64,000 nucleotides of DNA from Adiantum capillus-veneris (GCA_014529385.2 CM043944.1:81002384-81066383), one strand, 5' to 3'. Shown: positions 45,416 to 58,065, counted from the first letter of the stretch. The notes: generated from the letters alone by a model not told the origin. Program-made: numbers and translations.

Positions 45416-45501
45416 ACCTAACACCCCCTACTCTTACCCCACCCCGTTGACACACAAACCCTCCCCTTTCCTCGCTTGCTGTCGGCCTAGTCTTGGCTCG
45501 A

Positions 45502-45629
<128 letters not shown>

Positions 45630-45662
45630 CTTAGTTGAAGTCCGAAGGCAGCCACACACCGA

Positions 45663-45664
<2 letters not shown>

Positions 45665-45708
<44 letters not shown>
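45665..45708 (+). repeat. CT microsatellite
   Basis: About 22 CT units lie in the 5' LTR of the nested element. A further CT run is at 45849-45885. Confidence 0.9.
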
Positions 45709-45711
<3 letters not shown>

Positions 45712-45845
45712 CCACACAGACACACCTACTCTCAACTCCCTCACCTTCTTAGCCCCAGCCATCCCCTCTTTCCCTCGCTCACTCTCTCACACTCTCTCTC
45801 TCGCTCTCTGTGTCGGATAGCAGCCCGAAGGCCGTGATGCAATTA

Positions 45846-45889
<44 letters not shown>

Positions 45890-46697
45890 CACACACACAC
45901 ACCTACACACACACACCCACCTACTCATACACCCTCTCCCCTTCCCTCTCTCCCAGTGCCCTCAATATCTCCCTCTCTCACTCTCGTTCTCTCGCTTTGT
46001 TTCCCTGCGCACAAAGCACATATTTTACAAAAAATTACCCCCCTCTCTCTCGTTCCCACACACCACACCCTCTTTCCGAGCATGCCACACCACTCTCCCC
46101 ATGTATATACGTACACACATACATACATATATGCACGTACACACAACATATAAATACATACACATACAAGCACCGACACGCATAAAATGCACATACTCAC
46201 ATTGACGCACTCATATATATACACACATGGCTACACAAACTCACCCATAGACACACCAAACACGCACACACCGGAAAATAAAAAAAAAACCAAAGGAATC
46301 AACACCAACAACAAAGCAAAAAAAGGCAAAGTCACGTGCCGCCGACATCGAAACAAGGAAAGGCACCAAAGGCACGCCCCAACTGGCACCGAGAGGAAGT
46401 GATACGTAGCATCTCGGCTTCACGCAACAAATACCAATTCCGGCAGCCTTAAAACCTCACACCAACCACCCAAGCCATCGACAAAACCCTTGTAAATTCC
46501 CCAAACTCCACTCTTCCCTAATAACCTAGCCAGTGGGTTTTGGATTGTAAGAAAAATCTCCCCACCCCACTCTTTCCTCTCTCTCTATCTCTACCTTCTC
46601 TCCCTCTCTATCTCTCTTACTAGAGTGGCATCTAGGCTCCCTACAACGACCAATGTATATTTGCAAGGACCATTAGGTAAGTACCACCTCTCAAGCC

Positions 46698-46704
46698 TAT
46701 AAAG
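46698..46704 (+). promoter_or_regulatory. TATA box of 5' LTR
   Basis: TATAAAG in CAAGCCTATAAAGAGGCC aligns with TATATAAAG at 55039 in the 3' LTR. It is the likely core promoter of the nested element. Confidence 0.6.
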
Positions 46705-47642
46705 AGGCCTCCGCTAAGCAGAAAAGGAGTCACAAGTGAAGGAGGAATACACTAGCTCCATGCACTCTACATTCTAAGCACCACTAAGCACATAATGCAC
46801 CTCCCAAGCTAGAGAGCTGATGGCATCATGTTTTGTTGCAAGCATGGGCATTTTAGCATTGGCAACATCACTATTTTCCCCATTATCCACCACACCATGG
46901 TTGAGTTATTAGTCACGACCACTCCATGCACATAAGGCAGTCACTACTCCCCCGCAAGGCAACATGAGCATGCTAGGATCGAATGCATCGACACTATGCT
47001 ACCTTGGGTCGCTCTTGATGTTGGTGATTGACATCGTAGATGGATACATTATCTTGGTGTTTTCCCTCAACTAACCTCTTGCTAACATACTAGCCTCCCG
47101 CTAACTCCAACTTTGCCATGCACCATTCCATCATGCATCCCTATTGCCAAGAGCCAGGTTTGTAACAGTTAAGACCACCATTTGTAAGTATCATCACCAG
47201 TAAAAGTGTGCAATGTTGTCTTGATCTTTGGGGTCCTTTCTCTGTTCTCCTTAGTTTTGTTTTCCCACATTCGTGGGATGTTTCATCTCTTGTATATCAC
47301 TCTTCTTGTGCTCCATCACGTGCGGCCTTTCCAATCAGTCAGTATGCTCCATTATGACCTCGTCACATATCTCTCTCATACACACACTCTTGACTGTTGA
47401 CTAGGCATTTTCTATGTGTGGACGTTTGTTGTATCACCATTTCATGTTGGTTACCTAGAGGGAATCTCACTTTTTCTACCCTAGGTCATGTATGTCTGCA
47501 TCCTAGCCGCACTTATGCTAGGTGGTGCCCCCTCTCTAGTGATGGGATTACTCATACCTTGAGATGATGCTTGGGGATGTTCAGGCTATGTGTGGTGTAG
47601 AGGCCATCCCATATGGCATGTCATTTTTGGCTATCATTTTCT

Positions 47643-47662
47643 TGGGACACCACCGAGGATCC
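47643..47662 (+). promoter_or_regulatory. Primer-binding-site candidate of nested element
   Basis: TGGGACACCACCGAGGATCC begins six bases after the LTR end. The TGG start and location fit a tRNA primer site, but I cannot assign the tRNA. Confidence 0.45.
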
Positions 47663-47736
47663 TTTCATGAAACCCTCCAATTTACAAGACCGAAAACCCT
47701 AAAATTTTGTGGATGGATGAATGGTTAGCATAATTC

Positions 47737-48390
47737 ACTAACTGGACAATAGAAGAAGAAGAGCTCCAAGCACAACTAGACAAACTCCACATCTCCATCG
47801 AAGCTCGAGTGCCAGGTGTAACGGTAATCGATTTGCAGTGGGAGAGTGAACCAGCACGCTAGACTCAGTGGATATACATAGGATGGGTTCCAAGGAGAAG
47901 AAGGAGGAAGTCAAGACCATGTCCGCAACCTACAACCAACCCGCAACAACAAGATGGAGGGAACTCTACACAATACAGAATCAACACTACTCTACTTTGA
48001 GAATCGGGTAACTCAAGTCATCAAGGTAATCATCACAATCAATTTCCAAGTCGCACCTGATGCTGCAGCACAGATAACGGAAGCACATGCTCACGTTCTC
48101 ACTAGAGAGACTAGGGATCTACTCATCTTGTTTCAGGAAAGAACACCACCCTCTCCCACAAGCTTGGACAATGATTAAGCACCTCTAAGCTTCACATGAA
48201 TCAATACAACTTACCTCAAGGCAGATCACACATTCCGATACGAGTACGCTTAATCGAGGTAATACTGGACCGAAAGGCTCACTACCAGCATGTCATCGAC
48301 ACCATGCTGGGTGGGGAGCGCTTCTTTGAGGTTCTGGCAAACAGATTAGCCATTTGTCTTACCTCTCGTACAAGGCAATGTACCGTTTGA
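47737..48390 (+). other. Leader with short upstream ORFs, nested element
   Basis: Between primer site and gag there are short frames at 47954-48178 ('MEGTLHNTESTLLYFENRV') and 48196-48390 ('MNQYNLPQGRSHIPIRVRL'). They have reasonable composition but no recognised domain. They may be remains of an extra ORF upstream of gag, as known in some Ogre/Tat elements. Confidence 0.4.
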
Positions 48391-48410
48391 GATTTTAATC
48401 TATGTTCTAG

Positions 48411-48420
48411 TATAAAAAGG
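48411..48420 (+). promoter_or_regulatory. Internal TATA-like box upstream of gag
   Basis: TATAAAAAGG lies about 90 bp upstream of the gag start ATG at 48507, in CTAGTATAAAAAGGGTATACAC. It could drive an internal transcript. No second copy is available for comparison. Confidence 0.35.
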
Positions 48421-48506
48421 GTATACACGCCCCCTTGTAAAGAAAAAAAAAACTTTTTGATTGCAAGCTAAGCGGTGTGTCTTTCTAGCTCTCTCTCTCA
48501 ATAATC

Positions 48507-49275
48507 ATGGCAAGTGTAGCATTTCCAATATTTAAAGGAAAGAAGGGGGAGGATTTGGTAACAGATTTACTAGATGACTTTGAAGTAGCATGTGTAGTAA
48601 GCAACAAAGATACAGATGAATCTCGTGTTAGAATCTTTAAGCATCTGATGAAGCTAGACTAGGTCTTGGTACAACAACTCTCCCACAAGCAACTATGGAT
48701 GACTAAGAGCCCTTAAAAACTGCACCACTTCAGAGAAGCTATGGGACAAGTTGAGAGACTTGAAGCAGGAGGGTCTTTTAGAATATGCCACCTATGAGTC
48801 CAAGTTTATGAATTTGTGGGAACGGTGGGTTGAGTCACTGGCAAGAGGGGAAGTTGCACCCGATTTCCCAAAAAAGGACTGGTTCAAGCATGGCTTATGG
48901 CCACTTCTCAAGGAGAAGGTGAAGGGTAGATTCTGGGCTACGTATGAGTTAGCCGTCAAGATTGCTCGCCTTAAGGACAAGAAGATGTGGATGAAAGCCA
49001 AAGAAACCGAGTCAACAGAAGTAGGAACATCGCATCGACCAACAACCACGACAACCACCATTCCTCCACCACCACCGGCTCGTGGGGTAAGAAATGACCG
49101 ACAAGATATGTTGGCCCACATTACTGACCAACTGCAGAATTTGTCTGTCAACTTGATACAACAAGGAAGGAATCAGGAAAGATATCAAGACCCAGGAAGA
49201 GCAAAATGACAAAACAGGGAGTATCACTGCTACAACTGTGGAGAAGATGGTCACGGTATGTACTACTGTCCCAAA
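48507..49275 (+). pseudogene. Gag of nested Tat element (decayed)
   Basis: Gag packages the element RNA. It starts at ATG 48507 ('MASVAFPIFKGKKGEDLVTD'), continues after a frameshift and stop (near 48660-48720) through 48751-49209 ('LLEYATYESKFMNLWERWV'), and ends in a CCHC zinc knuckle across a stop at 49207 ('YHCYNCGEDGHGMYYCPK', 49220-49275). A proline/threonine-rich linker precedes the knuckle. Length and order fit plant gypsy Gag. Confidence 0.85.
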
Positions 49276-50218
49276 CCACGACGAAATTATAATAGAGGAG
49301 GTAGGAGGAACCAGCTGTCACCCCCTAGAGAGAGAACCCCCCCCACCCCAAGCACCAGCCCCACCAACACAAATTCTATGTCCACCCCATGCACCACCAC
49401 AAGCACCACCACCACAAATTCTTCCATTGGCACCACCACCTGATCGCCCTGTAAACATCATAAGGTTAGAAGATAAAGGACAGGCCGTAGTAGTGGATCC
49501 ACCCAAAGTAAAGGAGAGGGATAAGGGTAAGGAGAAGGTAAACTTTGTAGAACCATTTGAAGCTATGACTGCAAAGAGAGCTAGGAGGGAGAAAGCTACA
49601 CAATCTGATGATGAGATAAGCATGAAAGGAGAGACTAGCAAGAGGCCGTCAAGGCCACAACAGAAAATAGGCATCATCGACTTCCAGTTAGGGGAAATTT
49701 CTAGGCCCTATGATCTTACATTGGATGTGGCAGACCAAGGACCGAATATTACATGGCCACAACTACTACATCTTGCACCAAAGGTAAGGCAGCAATGGTC
49801 CAAAATGGTGAGTACAAGGCGCTCCAAAGCAAAGGTAGCCAGAGCAATTTTAGGTTGCAACATGGATGACATCCTTCCAATTGTCGACGTCAACATAAAG
49901 TGTAAGAGGGTTGGAAACACCAACATTGATGGAGGTGCACAAATTTGTGTGATGAGTGAAGCTATGATGCTTTGGCTAGGGCTCGAGGTTGACATGCCTT
50001 CTCTATGCAAGGCAAAGATGGCAAACAATGCAAAAGTAAAATGTGCAGTTGTGTTAAGTGCTGTGAAGATAAAAGCTTTCAACACCGAGGTAGAAGTATA
50101 TGTTTCTGTGATGCCTACTAAAGGGGAGGGCTATCCATTAATCTTGGGAAGGCCATGGTTTGACGGCCATGAAGGCAAAGTAGGACAGGGGCACTGGCCT
50201 TCTACGCATGACTGGTAA
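49238..50218 (+). pseudogene. Gag tail and aspartic protease of nested Tat element
   Basis: This is the longest open frame in the window, 326 codons. After a proline-rich and charged linker it contains the protease: 'TNIDGGAQICVMSEAMM' (the catalytic Asp in D-G-G-A) and 'GYPLILGRPWFDG' (the conserved I-L-G-R-P-W). It would process Gag-Pol. The frame then shifts into the reverse transcriptase region. The protease active-site Asp is present. Confidence 0.88.
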
Positions 50219-51442
50219 GAAAGGGGAGACAATCTACTATGACATGAAGACTCACAAGCAGAAGAAAATGGACCTAGAGACATCATCATATGAAACCACT
50301 AGTGAGTCTTCCACTTCCGAGGAGGAGACCACATCCACCGACAAAAGCGACAGTTCCATCGATGTGATGGGTATCATCATGAAGGGTCTACAAAGGGTAA
50401 GGACAACTGGCGACCCGTCACCAGAAGGGCAAAGCAACGAAGAGAAAAGTAAATCACCCGGCCTAGGAGAAAGTAGGTTGAAGGGTAAAACCAGTTGTGC
50501 AAAAGCTACGATGGCTGGGGTCATACAAGAAAAGGGACTTATGACTGAGGTAAGGAAGCTACTAGAAGCAGGTTTCATCTATCCTATGGAAAACTCAGAG
50601 TGGTTGTCACCTGTAGTAGTGATGCCTAAGAAGAATGTGGAGGGTCTGCATTGAAACCACTACATGCAGCTACAAAGAGAGAACCCTTTCCTCTCCCTTT
50701 CTTGGATGAAATTCTAAATGAAGTGGAGGGTTTTGAATGCTACACCATGTGTGATGGTTATTCTGGGTATTTTCAAATACGTATAGCCTTGGAAGATCAG
50801 CTAAAAACCACTTTCATTACGCCTTGGGGTTGTTTTGCATATAGAGTTATGCCATTTGGTCTCACAAATGCACCTGCCACATTCCAAAGATATGTCACAT
50901 ATGTTTTTAAACCGTTCTTTGGAACATCCATAAGAGTGTTCATTGATGATTTTTGTATATATAGCCCTCGTATTTCACACTTAGAAAAGGTAACTAAGGG
51001 TTTGGCAAGGTTGCAAAGCCTAGGTGGGCAATTAAATGTAGACAAGAGCCACATTGGGGAAAGTAGAGTCATTCTTTTAGGGCATGAAGTTTCAGCAAAA
51101 GGTATCAATGCCAATCCAAGTAAGGTGTCCACACTCATAGCCCTACCGTTACCAACAACCACACGTCAACTGGTCTCTTTTTTACAAAAGGTGAGGTACT
51201 TGAGTAGATTCATACACCTACTATCACAACTTGTTCTACCACTGCAACAGCTCACTCAACGATCAACTTTCACATGGGACGAGGAGAGCGAACATCACTA
51301 CAACAAGGTAAAGGAGGTCTTAGCCACCCTACCAACTATCTCACCAACTAAGTGGGATGAGAAATTATACATCACCTCAAGTGTGGGTGATGACTCCTTG
51401 GGAGTGTGCTACTCTAGAAGGATAATACAACATCTTTCATGA
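50208..51442 (+). pseudogene. Reverse transcriptase of nested Tat element
   Basis: The frame 50208-50654 is a linker and the RT start ('LLEAGFIYPMENSEWLSPVV', then 'MPKK'). After a frameshift at about 50640, 50651-51442 carries 'ATKREPFPLPFLDEIL', 'YSGYFQI', 'MPFGLTNAPATFQR', the catalytic 'VFIDDFCIY' (F-I-D-D, the usual gypsy form of YxDD) and 'LLGHEVS', then the connection region. The polymerase active site is intact; the frameshift is the main break. Confidence 0.92.
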
Positions 51443-52119
51443 GGCCAATCTACTTCTCCAGTCGAATGATGACAACAGCAGAGAAAGGTTTCACCTATGT
51501 GGGTCACCTAGTCCTAGCTCTTAGATTTGCAACTACAAAGTTTAGGTCATATTTGTTGCCTAGGCAATTTTTTATTTTAACCATGGATGAGATGTTTCCC
51601 TATGTTGTACAACACATGGATGTTTTTGCTAGGATTACTAAATGGCTAGTTCGTCTGCTGCAAGAGTTTGACTACACAGTACAGGTGGAAAGCACCACAA
51701 GGGCAAGCTTGGGGGGACTCATGACTTACCAAAACTTTGAGAAGAAGGTAAATCAATCAAAAGGGGAAGGAATTCAATCACTTCCAGAGCCACCGGTGGT
51801 AGAAACAGCACACTCTCTCTACTTTGATGGATCCTACAAGCGAGCATCCGACAAAGCAGCTGTAGGCATAGTGGTCTTTGATGATAAAGGTATCAAGGTA
51901 TTTTCGCTTGGCCATTTGTTAGAATCAAATTCTAACAATGAAACTGAGTATGCAACACTAACCAAGGGGTTACAATGGTGTGTCTCACAAGGGGTAAAAC
52001 GCCTTAACGTATTTGGGGATGCTCTACTTTTGGTAAGGCAAGTAAATGGAGTATGGACATGCAAGAATCCTAGCTTGAGGACTCACTTAAGCTGTGTAAA
52101 TTTTTTTGGGAAAGTTTGA
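51439..52119 (+). pseudogene. Dual RNase H region of nested Tat element
   Basis: The first part ('PIYFSSRMMTTAEKGF', 'RSYLLPRQFFILT') is the degraded Pol RNase H. The second part, from about 51810, is a separate archaeal-type RNase H with its acidic residues in place ('LYFDGSYKRASDKAAVGIV', 'NNETEYATL', 'FGDALLLVRQV'). Having the extra domain before integrase is characteristic of the Tat lineage. The frame ends by frameshift near 52090. Confidence 0.85.
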
Positions 52120-52339
52120 AGAAGTTCATTTACACCACATGCCAAGGGCTCAAAACCATGAAGTTGATGACTGAGTAAGCAAAAGACTGCAGGAAGTGGT
52201 GGTTGTGGCTACAAAGCTAAAGCTCCCTCTATTTCAAGGTAGTGACGCCTTACCCGACATCATGCATTTTTTGGAAACAGGGGAATGTCCACTGGATTTA
52301 ACAAAAAGACAAAATCAATGGCTTACCTGAAAGGCCACA

Positions 52340-53486
52340 ATGTATCGGCTTATCAATGACGGTTTGTATTGTAAGGGTAAGGACCAAATACTCAAGAAGG
52401 TCCCTCTCTCTAATGAAATTATGGGGGTAATTGCCAGTTCTCATGATGGTGTTTGTGGTGATCACTTTGCCCTAGATATAACAAGTAGGAAAATCTCGCT
52501 AGTTTTGAATGGCCTAGCCTCAACCGTGATGTACACCATTGGTGTAAGACATGTAAGTTGTGTCAAAAGGCTGACACCAGGTCACTTATGCCTGAACCAT
52601 AGACACCTATCCTTTCATATGGACCATTTGAAAAATGGGGTATAGATGCCATAGGAGCATTGCCTAGGGCCAACTCAGGGAAGTTCTACATCATCATGGG
52701 AGTCGACTATATGACTAGATGGGCGGAAGCCACAGCCACAACTAGGATCACAACTGTAGTGGTAGCTAAGTTTGTCTATGAGCACATATGTTGTAGGTTT
52801 GTCACACCATTAGAAATCATCTCTGATAGAGGGCCAAGTTTCATAGCAGACTTGGTAGGAGAGTTAATGCAAAAACTTGGAATTACAAGGAGGCACTCCT
52901 CACCATATTACCCTCAATGTAATGGCCTAGCTGAGAAAGTGAATGGAATAGTTTGTAAAATTATCACCAATCAGGTTAACAATCATCCTAGAGATTAGGA
53001 TAAGTATCTACTCCTAGCTTTGTGGGCCTACAGAAACTCATCCATACATCTATGGGGTTCACCCCATATCATTTGGTATTTGTCAAGGAGGCAATCTTAC
53101 CTATTGAGGTGCAACTAGCAAGTCTCAGAGTGATGGCAAGCCAACTTCAACGGCCCAACATGCATTTGAGAGATCACATCCTCGAATTGGAAAGACTACA
53201 ACTGGACAAAGAAGAAGTAATCAATTATTATGCGGCATAGGCAGAGCACATACGTCTTAGTTTCAACCAGCATCTCTGGTGCAAATCTTTAAAGAAGGGA
53301 ATGTTGGTGCTACGCTATGACAATCACTTTGACACACGCAAAGACAAGAAGCTCCTACTCCGATGGGAAGGTCCTTTCATCATCAGAAAGAAGTATGCCA
53401 ATGGAAGTTACCAGCTTATGGAAGCTGATGGTAAGATTCATAAAACAAGAGTAAATGGTTGGCAGCTCAAACCTTATTTTCTATGA
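52340..53486 (+). pseudogene. Integrase of nested Tat element (decayed)
   Basis: The zinc module at 52430-52600 is partly readable ('SSHDGVCGDH', then 'CVKR'). The catalytic core, 52620-52998, contains 'IIMGVDYMTRWAEA' (first Asp), 'EIISDRGPSF' (second Asp) and 'YYPQCNGLAEKVNG' (Glu), with a stop near 52645 and another at 52998. After a frameshift, 53022-53240 and 53301-53486 give the C-terminal module ('LRWEGPFIIRKKYANGSYQL') and the stop. There is no chromodomain, as expected for Tat. Confidence 0.9.
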
Positions 53487-53591
53487 TTTGATCAGACTCC
53501 ACCTATCAACATTCCTGATCAAGATACACCATCAACCTCCACCTCCGAAGACAATGATCAAACAAATGCGTTAGAGGCATAAATGCCCTAA

Positions 53592-53609
53592 CCTTAGGGG
53601 GAGGGCTAA
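53592..53609 (+). promoter_or_regulatory. Polypurine tract of nested element
   Basis: TTAGGGGGAGGGCTAA lies directly before the 3' LTR start TGATACC at 53610. Confidence 0.8.
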
Positions 53610-54100
53610 TGATACCAGTTTAGCCACACCGCCCTCTAGCCCAGCCAAAGAAACTGAAGTTGGCCGGTTTTCAAAACCAAGGCTGCATGAATCAACCCAT
53701 TCAGGGAGCCGGAGGTAAAGAAACAATAAAATATAGCATTTTTCTTATTATTACTGCCGCCACCAACCCCACACTCCCTCTCATCTTTTATTTCCCTCTC
53801 TCTCTTCCACCAAACCCCGTAGGGTGCATAAAAACAAGTCCTCGCTTGTCTTTCTTCCACTGGCGGGCCACCATGCATGAACTAGAGTCAATCTCTCTCT
53901 CATGCATTATTTATACACACACACACTTTCACATTTTTTATTTCCTCTCTCTCTTACCTCTCTCGCTCATCCAGACTCCACCAGCGGGCTGCCATACCTC
54001 ACCCCTCCCTCTTCCCTCTCGTCCACACTCCCTCCACCTCACTCTCCCCTCCCTCTTGTTTTCCTCCCACCGGCGGGCCACCGCGCTCCCAAGCACAATA

Positions 54101-54101
<1 letters not shown>

Positions 54102-54168
<67 letters not shown>
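54102..54168 (+). repeat. TC microsatellite
   Basis: About 33 TC units lie in the 3' LTR of the nested element, at the place where the 5' LTR has a much larger set of different repeats. Confidence 0.9.
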
Positions 54169-54172
<4 letters not shown>

Positions 54173-54304
54173 TACACACACCTACACACGCACACCCACA
54201 CACTCATACACCCTCTCCCCTCCCCTCTCTCCCCAGGGCCCTCAATATCTCCCTCTCTCACTCTCGTTCTCTCACTCTATTTCCCTGCGTGCAAAGCACG
54301 TAAA

Positions 54305-54305
<1 letters not shown>

Positions 54306-54364
<59 letters not shown>
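54306..54364 (+). repeat. AC then AT microsatellite
   Basis: About 21 AC units are followed by about 8 AT units. The 5' LTR lacks this at the equivalent site near 46020. Confidence 0.9.
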
Positions 54365-55038
54365 TTTACAAAAAATACCCCCCTCTCTCTCGTTCCCACA
54401 CACCACACCCTCTTTCTGAGCATGCCACACCACTCTCCCCATGTATATACGTACACACATACATACATATATGCACGCACACACAACACATAAATACATA
54501 CACATACAAGCACCGACATGCATAAAACACACATACTCACACTCACGCACTCACATATATACACACACGCCTACACAAACTCACCCATAGACACACCGAA
54601 CACGCACACACTGGAAAATAAAAAAAAAACCGAAGGAATCAACACCAACAACAAAGAAGAAGAAGTCCAAGTAGTGCGCCGCCGACACCAAAACAAGGAA
54701 AGGCACCGAAGGCACGCGTCGACCGGCACCAAGAGGAAGTGATACATAGCATCTCGGCTTCACACAACAAACACCAATTTTGGCAGCCTTAAAACCTCAC
54801 ACCGACCACCCGAGCCATCGACAAAACCCTTGTAAATGCCCCGAACTCCTCTCTTCCCAAATAACCTAGCCAGTGGGCTAGTGGATTGTAAAAAAACTCT
54901 CCCCACCCCACTCTTTCCTCTCTCTCTATCTCTACCTTCTCTCCCTCTCTATCTCTCTTACTAGAGAGGCATCTAGGCTCCCTACAATGACCAATGGATA
55001 TTTGCAAGGACCATTAGGTAAGGACCACCTCTCAAGCC

Positions 55039-55047
55039 TATATAAAG
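55039..55047 (+). promoter_or_regulatory. TATA box of 3' LTR
   Basis: TATATAAAG in AAGCCTATATAAAGAGGCC is the better preserved copy of the LTR promoter core also found at 46698. Confidence 0.6.
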
Positions 55048-55995
55048 AGGCCTCCGCTAAGCACAAAAGGAGGCATAAGTGAAGGAGGAATACACTAGCT
55101 CCATGCACTCTACATTCTAAGCACCACTAAGCACAGAATGCGTCTCCCAACCTAGATAGCTCATGGCATCATGTTTTGTTGCAAGCATGGGAATTTTAGC
55201 ATTGGCAAAATCACAATTTTCTTCATTATCCACCACACCATGGTTAGTTACTAGTCACGACCACTCCATGCACATAAGGCAGTCACTACTCCCCCATAAG
55301 GCAACATGAGCACGCTAGGATTGAATGCATCGACACCATGCTACCTTGGGCCGCTCTCGATGTTGGTGATTGACGTCATCGATGGCTACATCATCTTGGT
55401 GTTTTCCCTCAATTAACCTCCCGCTAACATACTAACCTCCAGCTAACTCCAACTTCGCCATGCACCATATGGCGCTCTCATTCCATCATGCATCCCTAGT
55501 TCCAAGAGCCAGGTTTGTAACAGTCAGGAACACCATTTGTAAGTATTATCCTCACCAATATAAGTGTGCAATGTTGTCTTGATCTTTGGGGTCCATTATC
55601 TATTCTTAGTTTTGTTTTCCCACATTCGTGGGATGTTTTACCTCTTGTATATCACTCTAATTGTGCTTCATCATGTGCAACCTCTCCAGTCAATCAGTTT
55701 GCTCCATTCCGACCTTGTCACATACCTCTCTCGTACACACACTCATGATTGTTGACTAGGCATTTTCTACATGTGGACATTTGCTGTATCACCATTTCAT
55801 GTTGGTTACCTAGAGGGCATCTCAGTTTTGCTACCCTAGGTCATGTATGTCTGCATCCTAGCTGCACTTATGCTAGGTGGTGCCCCCTCTCTAGTTATGG
55901 GATTACTCCTACCTTGAAATGATGCTTGGGGATGGTCAGGCTATGTATGGTGTAGAGGCCACCCCATATGGCATGTCATTTTCGGCTATCACCGT

Positions 55996-57071
55996 TAATG
56001 CTAGATTCAAAGTTGCAAAAGTCACAAGAATCAAAGAAAAATCTTACAGACAAAGGTAAAGCTAAAGTGGACCTTCCACTAATTAGCAAAGAAGGTGTGA
56101 CATCGTCTGCCTCTACATCAAAGAACCCTAATGGATTACATTCTTCAAGCGAGTCAAGCTTTTAAAATTTCAAGTCAATTGCTGACCCAATTGGAACCGC
56201 TAAGGAGACACCCAAAAAAGAAAAGATATATAAGCCAAAGTACTCAAGAAAGCAAAAGAAAGTCAAGCAAGTGTTTGTTACGAGTAGTTTAGTCAAAGTC
56301 AATGATCTGGTTTGGATTAAAGATAAGAAATCAACACAAAAAGACAAACACATGGGATGGATAGCATCACAATGGAGCTTAAAAGACCAAGAGTACTATG
56401 GAGGTAACAAACATATATGGGTACCAAAACTGCAAGTTAGAGCATATGAAGTAACTTCAAGTCCCTCCCAAGAAGGAAGGCCCACAAGGTATCAACCTCA
56501 ACAATATTCTAGGATACCTAAGAAGTAGGTATACAATGGAACAATATCAAAATATGCTAAAGTCAACCACAACTCTCTAGAGGATACAGGAAAAAGACGG
56601 ATCTCAAAGAATCTTCCTCTTGGACAAGGATTCTACACAGGCTATACAAAAATTTGGCTACTAATCAACCACAAGCCAACTACAACTACACCAAACCTGC
56701 ATGAAGTTCTCAAGAAATCAACAAGACCTAGAGCGAAGTAAAGTCAACAATGGAGATACAAAGGTCATCAAGAGATTTGGATTCCTAAGTCTTCCAGTGC
56801 TCCTAGTCAAAATCCAGATGCCGTCAGCCAGCAAAGGCCTTCAACAACATCAAAGACTCCTATCAACATGCCTACTTGGATAATAAAACAAATAATGGAG
56901 TCTTCACAGTCAAAGAAGGACAACCCAACCAATGATGCAGATTCAAAGATGATAAAACAAGCGTGGCAAAATAAACCTTCAATGCCAACTTGGTCCTTCA
57001 GTAATCCTCTTTTTGAGGATTCAAGCTTACTTTTACCTGAAGAAATGTTTATAGTAAGCTCAAGAATGTAA
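55996..57071 (+). pseudogene. 3' coding domain of the RT-less host element
   Basis: The host frame resumes here in register with the protease frame left of the nested insertion. It is lysine/serine-rich ('ESKKNLTDKGKAKVDLPL') to a stop at 56163. Later frames (56271-56528, and 56760-57071) each contain an 'HIWVPK' or 'EIWIPK' motif followed by a Ser/Pro/Gln-rich stretch, suggesting an internal repeat. The last frame ends 'LLLPEEMFIVSSRM'. No RT, RNase H or integrase motif appears. Function unknown. Confidence 0.55.
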
Positions 57072-57634
57072 AAAGTCAAGTCGCCAAGGTGCAAAAAACA
57101 CTCTTGGCATAGTCAGAGTCAGGCTGCTGAGCCATAAAATGAGCAAAGCATTAGTCTCAAATCTTTAGGTTATATTAAACTCTGTGCTAAGAGTCATAGT
57201 TATTAGTCTTACATGCTCAAGCTGGAAGAGTTGAGCATATCTAAAGTCATGTTGCTCATGCTGGATGAGATGAGCAGAAGAGTCAAAGTCTATTAACTTA
57301 CAATTGGTGGAGTGTCGTAGAGTCCAACACTCACGCATAGTGCACAGTAAGATCAGAGCACATATCCTCTTCAACAAAAATCATTCGTAAAGGGGTGCTA
57401 GATTGCAAAGCCATGTAATATGATTTTATAGCTACACCATCTTTCTGAAGAACCCCTCAAATCCTTCTTGCACAGCATATTGTTTCCCATGCATTGTTGT
57501 GTATGCATAAATAGGATGTCCCATTATTGGACATATGCATTAGACACTCTTTTTTTCTTCCACCTATGCACCTTGAGTGGACTACAATAGGAAACAAACC
57601 AATGTCATGCTAACCAACAAATCCATGTAGTGGG
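57072..57634 (+). other. 3' non-coding part of host element
   Basis: No gene is recognised. Short repeated words occur (ATGCTCAAGCTGGAAGAGTTGAGC, roughly repeated as ATGCTGGATGAGATGAGC within 60 bp). Confidence 0.4.
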
Positions 57635-58065
57635 GTCACTCTTGAGCGAATAGCATGCTTGGGAAGTGTCCAATGCTCCCTATCGCTTGGACCCTTCTGT
57701 TAAAGCCATTACAGGTGACGGTCAAGACCTTGGGGAATGATAAGGGACAATAGAAAGACAAAATTTAGTGAAGTCAATACTGAGCGAATAGGAAGCTTGG
57801 GGATTGTCCAACATTCCCTATCGCTTGGTGCTAACCTTGGTGTAACCGACAATGAAGACCATGGTGATGTGATTACCAAAATACAGTTGAGTCACTACTG
57901 GGCAAATAGGAACCTTGGGGACTACCAAACATTCCCTATCGCTTGGTATTGACCTTGGGGTTAAAATCATTACATGTGACAATGGAGTCAGCACCCAGCA
58001 AATACGAGGCTTGGTGACTGCCCAACGCTCCCCATCACTTGGTGCTGACCTTGGAAAATCGGCAT
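57635..58065 (+). repeat. Four degenerate tandem repeats in host element
   Basis: Units begin at about 57635, 57773, 57891 and 57987. They share GAGCGAATAGGAAGCTTGGGG, TGTCCAACATTCCCTATCGC and TTGGTGCTGACCTTGG-type text, but spacing shrinks from 138 to 96 bp. They lie shortly before the 3' LTR. A tandem repeat in this position is common in Tat/Ogre-type elements. Confidence 0.8.

Larger units (their letters stand above)
53610..55991 (+). repeat. 3' LTR (2382 bp) of nested Tat element
   Basis: It runs TGATACCAG to GGCTATCA and matches the 5' LTR closely. It has its own microsatellites: TC (about 54102-54168), AC (54306-54348) and a short TA run. The TATA box is TATATAAAG at 55039-55047. Confidence 0.92.
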
